Origin: Agromyces humi
GTDB taxonomy: Bacteria; Actinomycetota; Actinomycetes; Actinomycetales; Microbacteriaceae
Assembly: GCF_009720255.1 (NCBI RefSeq)
Contig: NZ_WJSP02000003.1
Location: 1-46,887, forward strand
Direction of reading: 5' to 3'
Length of the DNA: 46,887 nucleotides
The notes under the pieces are model-generated. The model did not search any database, was not told the DNA's origin, and saw only the letters and a list, made by a program, of their open reading frames with translations. Of the stretch, positions 7,269 through 14,649 are shown in pieces; the stretch's first letter is position 1, and each line of letters begins with the position of its first letter. The position numbers and the translations under genes are program-made.

Positions 7269-8822
7269 ATGGGATCTCCTGATGAGTACAGCCGTGACCG
7301 CGCCGGCCGTTTCGCACGCGAGCACACTCCGGCCGGCATGATGTTGCACGCCGACGAGCAGGTCACCTGCCCGAACTGTGGGACGTCACGGGAGCGAGGC
7401 GCCGCGCACCGCTGCGCCGCACCTGACCTCCTCGAGCTGAGCGCCGCCACCCAGCAGGTCATCGCGGCGTGCAGCGCGGCCGGCGGGACACCGCTGATCG
7501 TCGGCGGTGCAGTCCGGGACGCACTCCGCGCCCCGGGAACGCAGCCGAAGGACGTCGACATCGAGGTGCACGGGCTCACGGGCTTCGACGAACTCCGGGA
7601 CGAGCTCGCCGCGACCGGCGCGAAGGTGGACCTGACCGGTGTGTCGTTCGGCGTCCTGAAGACGGTCCTCGACGGTGAGGACTTCGACGTTTCCCTGCCG
7701 CGACGCGACTCGAAGGTCGGTGACGGGCACCGCGGGTTCACCGTGGACGTGGACCCCACCCTCGACGAGGTGGACGCGTTCGCCCGTCGAGACTTCACGA
7801 TCAACGCCATCGGGTACGACCCGACCACCGGGGAGGTCGTCGACCCGTTCGGGGGAATGGCCGACCTGGAAGCGGGGATCCTCCGCCACACCAGCGACGC
7901 GTTCAGCGAAGACCCGCTCCGGGTGCTTCGTGCCGCGCAATTCTGCGCACGGATGGGCCTCACTCTCGACGAGGACACCGCCCGTCTGGCCGAGTCGATC
8001 TCCGATACGTTCGACGAGCTGGCGACCGAACGTGTGTGGCAGGAGTTCCGGAAGCTCGCCCGCGCAGGCACGAGCATCACCGCAGCCCTTGACGTCCTAG
8101 AACGCACCGGATGGCTTCGCCACTTCCCAGCTCTCGCAGCGACCCGCGGGTGCGTGCAGGACGCCCACTGGCACCCGGAAGGTGACGTCTTCACCCATCT
8201 CGGCCAGGCAGCGGACGCCGCAGCAGCCGCGGCGGCGGCAGCCGGCCTCGAGCCGGCAGCCAGGGAACGGGTCGTCCTCGCTGCTCTCTGCCACGACCTG
8301 GGGAAGCCGGACACCACCCGCGTCCACGACGACGGGAAGGTGACCAGCTACGAACATGAAGACGTCGGATCCGTTATCGCCCGCGACTTCCTCCGTTCGA
8401 TCGGCGCACCCGCGGACGTGGCCGAGCATGTCGGCATCATCGTCCGTGAGCACATGGTCGTCGCCGGCACCGGAGGAAAGGCACCATCCAAGCGGGCGGT
8501 CCGAGGCCTTCTTCGACGTCTCGGGGACGTCCCGGTAGCCGAGTGGGCGGCCGTCGTCGCAGCCGACCATGCAGGCCGCGGCACAGCATCCGGTTCTTCA
8601 CCAGCTGACGCATGGCTCGCGCTTGTCGACCAGCTGGGCCCGGCGGCAGCTCCGCCACGACTGGTCCGCGGAGAGCACCTGATCGCCCGTGGGCTGCGCC
8701 CGGGGCCGGCGTTCAAGGACATCCTTGCCGCGTCGCTGGACGCGCAGGACTCCGACGTGTTCGACGACGAAGCCGGCGCCGTCCGCTGGCTCGACGGGTA
8801 CCTGGCCGCCGCCAACGGCTGA
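7269..8822 (+). CDS. CCA-adding-type nucleotidyltransferase with zinc ribbon and HD domain
   Basis: 517 aa. Residues 1-20 contain SRDRAGRFAREH; residues 38-53 a possible zinc knuckle CPNCG with a later HRC. From about 65 the class II nucleotidyltransferase core appears: LIVGGAVRDAL, the metal-binding DVDIEVHG, the RRDFTINAIGYD motif and SEDPLRVLRAAQF. The C-terminal half holds an HD phosphohydrolase domain (ALCHDLGKPDT, then YEHEDVG), as in gamma-proteobacterial CCA enzymes. The expected reaction is addition or repair of tRNA 3' CCA. The zinc ribbon and the position beside surface and flagellar genes are odd for the housekeeping enzyme. The ATG lies 9 nt after a degenerate element (CCGCGCACG, 7251-7259) and has no ribosome site. 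Confidence 0.75.
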   Translation: MGSPDEYSRDRAGRFAREHTPAGMMLHADEQVTCPNCGTSRERGAAHRCAAPDLLELSAATQQVIAACSAAGGTPLIVGGAVRDALRAPGTQPKDVDIEVHGLTGFDELRDELAATGAKVDLTGVSFGVLKTVLDGEDFDVSLPRRDSKVGDGHRGFTVDVDPTLDEVDAFARRDFTINAIGYDPTTGEVVDPFGGMADLEAGILRHTSDAFSEDPLRVLRAAQFCARMGLTLDEDTARLAESISDTFDELATERVWQEFRKLARAGTSITAALDVLERTGWLRHFPALAATRGCVQDAHWHPEGDVFTHLGQAADAAAAAAAAAGLEPAARERVVLAALCHDLGKPDTTRVHDDGKVTSYEHEDVGSVIARDFLRSIGAPADVAEHVGIIVREHMVVAGTGGKAPSKRAVRGLLRRLGDVPVAEWAAVVAADHAGRGTASGSSPADAWLALVDQLGPAAAPPRLVRGEHLIARGLRPGPAFKDILAASLDAQDSDVFDDEAGAVRWLDGYLAAANG

Positions 8823-8843
8823 AAGGTCCAACCCGGCACGTAC

Positions 8844-8852
8844 CCGCGCATG
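8844..8852 (+). promoter_or_regulatory. CGCATG-class promoter-like element (CCGCGCATG)
   Basis: A GTG opening a 47-codon frame begins exactly 8 bases after this copy (8861). It lies 21 nt after the nucleotidyltransferase stop codon. Confidence 0.55.
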
Positions 8853-8860
8853 GGTACGGT

Positions 8861-9004
8861 GTGAGCCTCACCCTGCCCTCCCGCACCCCGTCTCCGACGC
8901 TTGAGATGATCCTCGCGCTCGAGGCGTACCTCGCCAACGTCCCCGAAGGCGAGGTGGGTTCGGTCGCCGGATTCACCGCCGCGACCGGAGGTGAGACCCG
9001 ATGA
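8861..9004 (+). CDS. 47-residue protein, probably leaderless
   Basis: 47 aa from the GTG at 8861, chosen because it lies exactly 8 nt after a CCGCGCATG element, as in five other genes or short ORFs here. No ribosome site precedes it. The protein is short and mostly helical (TLEMILALEAYLANVPEGEV) with a GGETR tail. Its stop codon overlaps the ATG of the next gene (ATGA), so one use may be to deliver ribosomes to that gene. No family recognised. Confidence 0.5.
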   Translation: MSLTLPSRTPSPTLEMILALEAYLANVPEGEVGSVAGFTAATGGETR

Positions 9005-10206
9005 GCATGTTCAAGGTGGTTCCCGCCCGGAAGCGGAAAGCGGACGACGTCGAGCCCGCGCCCGAGGCACCGGGTCAAGTGAACCCGTGGGCAGCGGTCG
9101 CCGGGGCTGTCGAAGCACCAGCCGATGGACCAGGAACCCCGGAAGAGGACTACTCACCCAAGCCTGCAGTGAAACTCCCCGCCCGCGAGCTCATCGGAGC
9201 ATCCGACGACCCTGAGGAGATGAAGCACTTCCCGGCAAAGAAGCCCGGCGTGCCGACCACGCAGGAGACCGCGGCGGAAACCGCTGCGGACGCAGAGGCG
9301 GCGCTCCGCTCCGCCGACTGGAACCCGGCGCCGAAGCCGGCCACTTCGAACCCGTTCATCGACGCCGCCGCAGCCGACTTCACTCCCCTTGAGCAGGACC
9401 CCACCGACGGTGACCGCTGGCATCGAGGCTTTACCACCGACGTCATCGAAGCCGAGATCACCGGCCCCGCCGAACCCGCCCTCGAGGACCCTCAGCGGAT
9501 CGCACCGACCTACCCGGCGATCGGGATGGACGAGACGATCCTCACCGCCATCCCGGAAGGCCAACCCACCGACGAGGACCGTTTGTCGCTCGCCCTCACC
9601 CACGGCCACTCCGTGCACGGCCACGATGAAGCGGACCGCATCATCGCTGCAGCGAAGGCCGGCAGCGCATCCGACCTCGCCACAGTCGCCCGGTGGCTCG
9701 CCATCATCGACACGATGCTCGGCCTGTCCCACACGCCGGTCCCCGCCGAGGAGATCGCAGCCGAGATCGCGGGAACAGCGCACGTCGGAGAGACTCCGCT
9801 GCCAGCCCTGCAGCCGCTGCCGGCAGAGCAGCCGGCAGACCCTGTTCCCGCGACCCACCCTGAGCCTCCAGTAGCCCCGGTCAGCACCAACGGCTCCGAA
9901 GCACCGTCCGACGACCTGTTCCGCGGCCCCGCCCGGCCGGGCCGCGACCGGATGGTCACCGCCATCGCGACCGGCTTGAACGGCCCAGCCGACCTCGCCG
10001 AATGGGACGACGAGGAAGCCAAGGACGTCGTCCGCTTCGCCGACCACATGCTCGACCTCGGATACACCTCCAAGACGGAACTCCTGGACGAACTGAAGGA
10101 GATCATCACCTCAGCCGCCCTCGCCGCAACCGCGTCGGACCGATCCGACGCGGAAGGGCTCCTGTCCGCCCTGGACCTCATCGAAGACTTCCGCGGCCGC
10201 AACTGA
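9001..10206 (+). CDS. Large acidic low-complexity protein, unknown function
   Basis: 401 aa, soluble, strongly acidic and rich in Ala, Pro, Glu and Asp. Pro-rich linkers (residues 75-115 and 265-300) separate a short N-terminal segment, a helical middle domain (about 190-245, DEDRLSLALTHGHSVHGHDEADRI) and a helical C-terminal domain (about 315-400). No signal, membrane helix or known motif. It is coupled to the 47-aa protein upstream and ends 17 nt before the sigma28 promoter of flgN, but nothing shows that it is flagellar. Confidence 0.6.
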   Translation: MSMFKVVPARKRKADDVEPAPEAPGQVNPWAAVAGAVEAPADGPGTPEEDYSPKPAVKLPARELIGASDDPEEMKHFPAKKPGVPTTQETAAETAADAEAALRSADWNPAPKPATSNPFIDAAAADFTPLEQDPTDGDRWHRGFTTDVIEAEITGPAEPALEDPQRIAPTYPAIGMDETILTAIPEGQPTDEDRLSLALTHGHSVHGHDEADRIIAAAKAGSASDLATVARWLAIIDTMLGLSHTPVPAEEIAAEIAGTAHVGETPLPALQPLPAEQPADPVPATHPEPPVAPVSTNGSEAPSDDLFRGPARPGRDRMVTAIATGLNGPADLAEWDDEEAKDVVRFADHMLDLGYTSKTELLDELKEIITSAALAATASDRSDAEGLLSALDLIEDFRGRN

Positions 10207-10223
10207 ACCCTCCTCACCGGGCC

Positions 10224-10250
10224 TAACGAACCCCACCTCCCTGCCGATAG
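10224..10250 (+). promoter_or_regulatory. Sigma28-type promoter of flgN-flgK-flgL-fliW
   Basis: TAAC at 10224-10227, a 15-nt spacer, then GCCGATAG at 10243-10250. This closely matches the FliA consensus TAAA-N15-GCCGATAA. It leaves a leader of about 55 nt before flgN. Confidence 0.8.
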
Positions 10251-10311
10251 TTCTCGGTGAAACGCCGGACCCCGCATTCCGGCGCGCACCGGAAGAAGGA
10301 GGTGGGGCGCG

Positions 10312-10797
10312 GTGAGCATGCACGAAGCATCCGCCTTGCTCTGGGAGGAACGCGAACTCCTCGACGTCCTCCTGTTCAAGCTCGAGGCCGAGCAGATGAT
10401 GCTCACCGCCGGCAACACCCGGTGGTTGAACCGCGCCACCCAGGAGGTCGCAGCAGTTCAGGAACGCCTCAGCCGCGTCGGACTCGCCCGAGCGGTCGAA
10501 CTGAACGGCGTCGCCGCGGAATGGAACGCACCGGAAGGCGCCGGGCTCCGCGAACTCGCCGAGCACGCCCCGGACGGACCGTGGGGAGAGATCCTCACCA
10601 GCCACGCCGCAGGCCTCGCCGCGACCGTCTCCGAGGTCGAGCAGGTCCGCTCCGCGAACGAACACCTGATCCGCGGGGCGCTTCGCGCAACCCAGGAGAC
10701 CCTCGCCGACTCGAGCACGTCGACGAGCACGTACAACGCCAGAGGCGTCACCGACCAAGGCCGCGGCGTCGCCCGGCTCATCGACAAGGAGATGTAG
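10312..10797 (+). CDS. flgN: FlgN-like flagellar chaperone
   Basis: 161 aa from the GTG at 10312, preceded by a strong AAGGAGGTG site. All-helical with two long amphipathic helices (WEERELLDVLLFKLEAEQ and LRATQETLADS regions), the size and shape of FlgN, the export chaperone that holds hook-filament junction proteins FlgK and FlgL. Position supports the call: it is first in the operon and its stop codon overlaps the flgK start (TAGTG). Sequence similarity to FlgN is weak, as usual for this family. Confidence 0.75.
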   Translation: MSMHEASALLWEERELLDVLLFKLEAEQMMLTAGNTRWLNRATQEVAAVQERLSRVGLARAVELNGVAAEWNAPEGAGLRELAEHAPDGPWGEILTSHAAGLAATVSEVEQVRSANEHLIRGALRATQETLADSSTSTSTYNARGVTDQGRGVARLIDKEM

Positions 10798-12206
10798 TGG
10801 GTAGCACTTTCAGCGGCCTGAACGTCGCATACCTCGGCCTCACCGCAGCCCGCATGGGGCTGGAGATCGCAGGCCAGAACATCAGCAACGCGAAGACGCC
10901 CGGATACACCAGACAACGCGCCGAGCTGAGCTCCAACCCGTCCGTCGGCCGGGCCGGCATGTTCGCCCAGCCGCTCCCAACACCCGGCGGTGGCGTCACC
11001 GTCGACAGCATCTCCCGGCTCGGGAACATCCACGCGGACGCACGCGTCCGCACCGCATCAGCGTCGTACGGGTTCCACGGGGTCCGAGCTGAGGCGCTCC
11101 GCACCCTCGAGACCAGGCTGAACGAACCAGGGGAGAACGGGCTGAGCGCCGCCCTCGACAAGTTCTGGTCGTCCTGGTCGGACCTCGCGAACAACCCCGG
11201 GAAGCCCGCAGCCGCCGGAGTCGTCATCGAGCAGGCGACCGTCATCGCCTCCCAGATCGCCGAAGGGTACCGCGGCGTCGACCAGCAGTGGTCGTCCGTC
11301 CGCGCGACCGTGAACACCGCCACCGACGAGCTGAACAACGTCGGCCGGCAGATCGCCGAACTGAACGACCTCATCCGCTACACCGCAGCCGCTGGCGGCT
11401 CCGTGAACGAACTCGTCGACAAGCGCGCCCTCCTGGCAACCACGGTCGCGCAGATCGCCGGCGGGCAGACCATCAACCGCGAGGACGGCTCGATCGACGT
11501 CCTCATCGGAGGCAACCCACTCGTCACCGGACCCGACTTCAACGAGGTCCGGATCGTCGGCGGAACCACCCTCGGCGACAACGTCCAACTCGAGTGGACG
11601 AAGCACCCAGGGCTTGCGATCCCACTCGACGGCGGCGAACTCGGCGCGAACCTCAACCTGCTCCTTCCAGCCGCGTCCGGCGGTGTGCTCGCCCAGGCGG
11701 CACAAGCGTTCAACGACGTCGCGACCACCCTCGCCGCCACCGTGAACGCCGTCCACCAGACCGGTGCCACCCCGACAGGCACCACCGGGTTGGACTTCTT
11801 CAGCCTCACCACTGGAGCAGCCCCGGCGCTCGGACTCAATGTGATCGCAACCGGGGTGAACGACATCGCCGCCGGGAAGGTCGGAGGCGGGGCGTTGGAC
11901 AGCTCGATCGCCGACAAGATCAGCCAGCTCGGCACCGGGCCAGGATCCGCGGACAACATCTGGGCGACGTTCGTCACCGGCGTCGGCGTCATCGCCCAGG
12001 CGGAGAACCAGCAGGCAACCCTCGCCGAGCTCGCATCGAACAACGCGTTCAACGCCCAGCAGGCGCAAGCCGGAGTGGACCTCGACGAAGAGAACCTCCA
12101 GATTGTGGAGTCGCAGACCGCGTACCAGGCGGCCGCGAGGGTGATGACCGCGATCGACGAAATGCTCGACACCCTCATCAACAAGACAGGACTCGTGGGC
12201 CGCTGA
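10797..12206 (+). CDS. flgK: Flagellar hook-associated protein 1 (FlgK)
   Basis: 469 aa from the GTG at 10797. The N-terminus MGSTFSGLNVAYLGLTAARMGLEIAGQNISNAKTPGY is the FlgK/axial-protein signature, and the C-terminus (VDLDEENLQIVESQTAYQAAARVMTAIDEMLDTLIN) forms the paired coiled-coil D0. FlgK is the first junction protein between hook and filament. It is at the short end for the family, with a reduced central domain. Overlaps flgN and flgL by one base at each end. Confidence 0.95.
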   Translation: MGSTFSGLNVAYLGLTAARMGLEIAGQNISNAKTPGYTRQRAELSSNPSVGRAGMFAQPLPTPGGGVTVDSISRLGNIHADARVRTASASYGFHGVRAEALRTLETRLNEPGENGLSAALDKFWSSWSDLANNPGKPAAAGVVIEQATVIASQIAEGYRGVDQQWSSVRATVNTATDELNNVGRQIAELNDLIRYTAAAGGSVNELVDKRALLATTVAQIAGGQTINREDGSIDVLIGGNPLVTGPDFNEVRIVGGTTLGDNVQLEWTKHPGLAIPLDGGELGANLNLLLPAASGGVLAQAAQAFNDVATTLAATVNAVHQTGATPTGTTGLDFFSLTTGAAPALGLNVIATGVNDIAAGKVGGGALDSSIADKISQLGTGPGSADNIWATFVTGVGVIAQAENQQATLAELASNNAFNAQQAQAGVDLDEENLQIVESQTAYQAAARVMTAIDEMLDTLINKTGLVGR

Positions 12207-13090
12207 TGATCACCAGAACCACCTCCCTCATGCGGATGGTCTCCGCAGGCCGCCACATGCAGACCGCCGGCGGGCAGCTCGCAGAGCTGCAGGACCAGGC
12301 GACCACTTTCCGGAAGCTGAACCGCCCCTCCGACGACCCGGCCGGCACCGCGAACGCGGTCGCGATCCGCTCGTCGCAGAACGCGAACGAGCAGCACTCC
12401 AGGAACGTCCAGGACGGCCTCGGCTGGCTGACCACCCTCGACTCGAGCCTCATCTCCGTCGACAGCCTCCTCGTCCGCGCACGCGACCTCACCCTGCAGG
12501 GAGCGAACGACGGGGCGATGTCGCCGGCAGCGAAGGAGGCGATCGCATCGGAGCTCGAAGCGATCCGCGACTCGCTCGTCAAGGAGGCGAACACCCAGTA
12601 CCAGGGGCGCTCCGTGTTCGCCGGTACGTCGGACGCCGGGGTGGCGTTCAACCCGGACTACAGCTTCAATGGGATCCCCGGATCCAGCGTGGAGCGCCGC
12701 GTGTCCGACCAGAAGACGGTTCGTGTCGACGTCGACGGGCAGCAGGTGTTCGGCGCCGGCGGCACCAGCGTGTTCGCCCTCCTCGACCAGGTCGCTGCGG
12801 ACCTCCGCTCCGGCGTCAGCGTCACCGGCCGCGTCACCCAGATCGACGTCGTCGCTGAGGGGGTCCGCAACGCCCAGGCGACCGTCGGCGCACGCCACGC
12901 GACCGTCCTCACCACGCAGGAGACCCTCGCCACCAAGAAGGTGGAGCTGGAATCCCAGCGATCCGACATCGAAGACATCGACATCAAGGAGGTGGCGATC
13001 CAACTGCAGATGCAGGAGCTCGTCTACCAGACCGCGTTGTCCGTGACCGCCCGATCCACCCAGATGAACCTCATGGAGTACCTCAGATGA
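12206..13090 (+). CDS. flgL: Flagellar hook-associated protein 3 (FlgL)
   Basis: 294 aa from the ATG at 12206 (TGATG overlap with flgK). The flagellin-like N-terminus has the LNRPSDDPAGTANAV motif and the C-terminus IQLQMQELVYQTALSVTARSTQMNLMEYLR, typical of FlgL. It is the second junction protein, between FlgK and the FliC filament. Its stop codon overlaps the fliW start (ATGA). Confidence 0.95.
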   Translation: MITRTTSLMRMVSAGRHMQTAGGQLAELQDQATTFRKLNRPSDDPAGTANAVAIRSSQNANEQHSRNVQDGLGWLTTLDSSLISVDSLLVRARDLTLQGANDGAMSPAAKEAIASELEAIRDSLVKEANTQYQGRSVFAGTSDAGVAFNPDYSFNGIPGSSVERRVSDQKTVRVDVDGQQVFGAGGTSVFALLDQVAADLRSGVSVTGRVTQIDVVAEGVRNAQATVGARHATVLTTQETLATKKVELESQRSDIEDIDIKEVAIQLQMQELVYQTALSVTARSTQMNLMEYLR

Positions 13091-13449
13091 GCAAGAAGCT
13101 GTCCTTCATCGCCCCGATGCCCGGCCTGGGCGACAACCTCACGTACACCCTCGATGAGATCGAGGGTGCTGAGGGGCTGTACCGGTTCGACGGTGAAGGC
13201 GGGGTCGGTTTCTACGCGATCGCGGCCGCCGATCACCTGCCGACATACAAGCCGGCGTTCGACGAGTTCGACCTCGAAGCGCTCGGCGCTGCACCTGAGG
13301 ATGTCGAGGTGTTCGTCATCGCGAACTCCGGCGCGGGCGAGCTCACCGTGAACCTGCTCGCACCGGTCGCGGTCTACCAGGACCGTGCCCTGCAGGTGAT
13401 CCTCGACGGGCAGGACTTCCCGATGAGGGCGACCCTCAGCTACGCCTGA
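13087..13449 (+). CDS. fliW: Flagellar assembly factor FliW
   Basis: 120 aa. The C-terminal half NLLAPVAVYQDRALQVILDGQDFPMRATL matches the FliW core. FliW binds CsrA to relieve its repression of flagellin translation, and is itself displaced by newly made flagellin. Last gene of the flgN operon, coupled to flgL by ATGA. Its last 10 bases overlap the 3' end of csrA on the opposite strand. Confidence 0.9.
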   Translation: MSKKLSFIAPMPGLGDNLTYTLDEIEGAEGLYRFDGEGGVGFYAIAAADHLPTYKPAFDEFDLEALGAAPEDVEVFVIANSGAGELTVNLLAPVAVYQDRALQVILDGQDFPMRATLSYA

Positions 13450-13706
13450 CCAGTTCCCTCGTCCCGCTTCGGGATGCGGGGGACCTGTACGCCTGCGACC
13501 AGCGCGGCCAGCTGCCCGTCCGCGGCGATCGCTTCGCGGTTCTGACGCTCCACCTCGTCGCGCACCTCGGCGCGGAGGATCCTGACGGTCTTCGGTGCGT
13601 CGATGTGCACTCGGACCTGGTCGCCGGCACGGCCGCGTTCGATGGTGATGGTGATGTCGTCTCCGATGAGGAGCTTCTCTCCGAACTTCCTTGCGAGGAT
13701 CAGCAC
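13440..13706 (-). CDS. csrA: Carbon storage regulator CsrA
   Basis: 88 aa from a GTG at 13706, placed 4 nt after AGGGAGGGG. Upstream in-frame starts would add residues not found in the family. N-terminal MLILARKFGEKLLIGDDITITI and a later RVHIDAPKTVRILRAEV are diagnostic of the RNA-binding CsrA dimer, which binds GGA in hairpin loops. The C-terminal tail (from about residue 60) is longer than the common 61-residue form. It is convergent with fliW, its antagonist, and has its own CCGCGCATG element, so it is not in the export operon. Confidence 0.95.
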   Translation of the reverse strand: MLILARKFGEKLLIGDDITITIERGRAGDQVRVHIDAPKTVRILRAEVRDEVERQNREAIAADGQLAALVAGVQVPRIPKRDEGTGQA

Positions 13707-13754
13707 GAGTCCCCTCCCTTCCATGGGTGATCGATGGTTCAGTGCTGTCCGTAC

Positions 13755-13763
13755 CATGCGCGG
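13755..13763 (-). promoter_or_regulatory. CGCATG-class promoter-like element of csrA
   Basis: Minus-strand TTCCGCGCATG. Eight bases later the next base (13746) is A. That gives a 40-nt leader to the csrA GTG, with its strong ribosome site. The element lies just before the flhF-like stop, in the direction of csrA. Confidence 0.6.
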
Positions 13764-13770
13764 AAGGGCT

Positions 13771-14649
13771 TCAGAGCGTCGGCGTGTCTGCCGGCTTCCC
13801 GTCCACGTACCCGACCGGGACCTGCAGCAGGTTCACGGTGCCGGGTGTGAGCGTCTCTGAGGCGCGGATGACGATGAGCCCGTCGACGTGCTGCGCCGCG
13901 ATCAACGGTCGCGCCCACGCGGCGGTGTCCTCCGGCTTCATCGCCGCGTCGACGACCAGCCAGAGCTCGTCCGGCGACACCGACTCCAGGTCGGCGTACC
14001 CAGCCGCCGCGACACCGTACGCGACGTACACCGGTCGTTCCCGCTCAACTGCTGCGGCGCGTGCGTGCAGGCTGCTGCGCCGGTCGACAACCGGCTCTGC
14101 GGAGCGGATGGTGGCTTCACCTCCCGGCCGGACGTCCGCGTAGCGTCCGCCCCGTGACAGGGTCTTCGCTGCAGCGACGACATCGTCGGGCCGGCCGACG
14201 AGTACGACCAGATCGCCGGGGCGCTTGGAGATGACCGGCACCTGCACGGCCCGCTCGAGCACGTCGACTGGGGACGGCTGGAAGAGGTCCAGACCGTACC
14301 GGTCCGTCGTGGTGTCCTCGGTGCCGTCGGTGAGGTCTCGCAGGCCCGCGATCACCTGCTCGAACCGGTCGGGTGCGGCCGGCTTCTCGTAGCCGTCAGC
14401 GGCGTCCTCGGCGGCGAGGAGCGCTTGGAGGCCACCGGAGGCAGAGTTCAACGTGTACGCGGACGCCGGGTCCTCATCGTCTACCTCGACGACGATCTCG
14501 TACCTCGTCTTCGCGAAGAAGCCGCCGAATCCTGGCCGGCTGACCTCCTCCGCGGAGATCACCTCCACCTTGGATCCGTCAGTGTGCGCGGCGCGGACCT
14601 TCGCCTTCGCCTCCTCGAGCGTCACTCCGTCATACGTGTGCCGGCTCAT
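13771..14649 (-). CDS. FlhF-like protein with a degenerate GTPase domain
   Basis: 292 aa. The first 40 residues (MSRHTYDGVTLEEAKAKVRAAHTDG, then FGGFFAKTRYEIVV) match the FlhF B domain, which starts similarly before the SRP-type NG domain. In the G domain the strand LVVLVG is followed by RPDDVVAAAK where an active FlhF has GxxGxGKT, so the P-loop lysine-threonine is missing. The end VPVGYVDGKPADTPTL still resembles the final strand and VPDDL motif. Position after flhA also fits flhF. Probably a nucleotide-independent FlhF relative controlling flagellar placement or export; function inferred. Its start overlaps flhA by 20 nt. Confidence 0.7.
   Translation of the reverse strand: MSRHTYDGVTLEEAKAKVRAAHTDGSKVEVISAEEVSRPGFGGFFAKTRYEIVVEVDDEDPASAYTLNSASGGLQALLAAEDAADGYEKPAAPDRFEQVIAGLRDLTDGTEDTTTDRYGLDLFQPSPVDVLERAVQVPVISKRPGDLVVLVGRPDDVVAAAKTLSRGGRYADVRPGGEATIRSAEPVVDRRSSLHARAAAVERERPVYVAYGVAAAGYADLESVSPDELWLVVDAAMKPEDTAAWARPLIAAQHVDGLIVIRASETLTPGTVNLLQVPVGYVDGKPADTPTL

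Noticed and set aside
13771-14649. Active FlhF GTPase
   Set aside because: No GxxGxGKT or other nucleotide-binding motif could be found in the protein.
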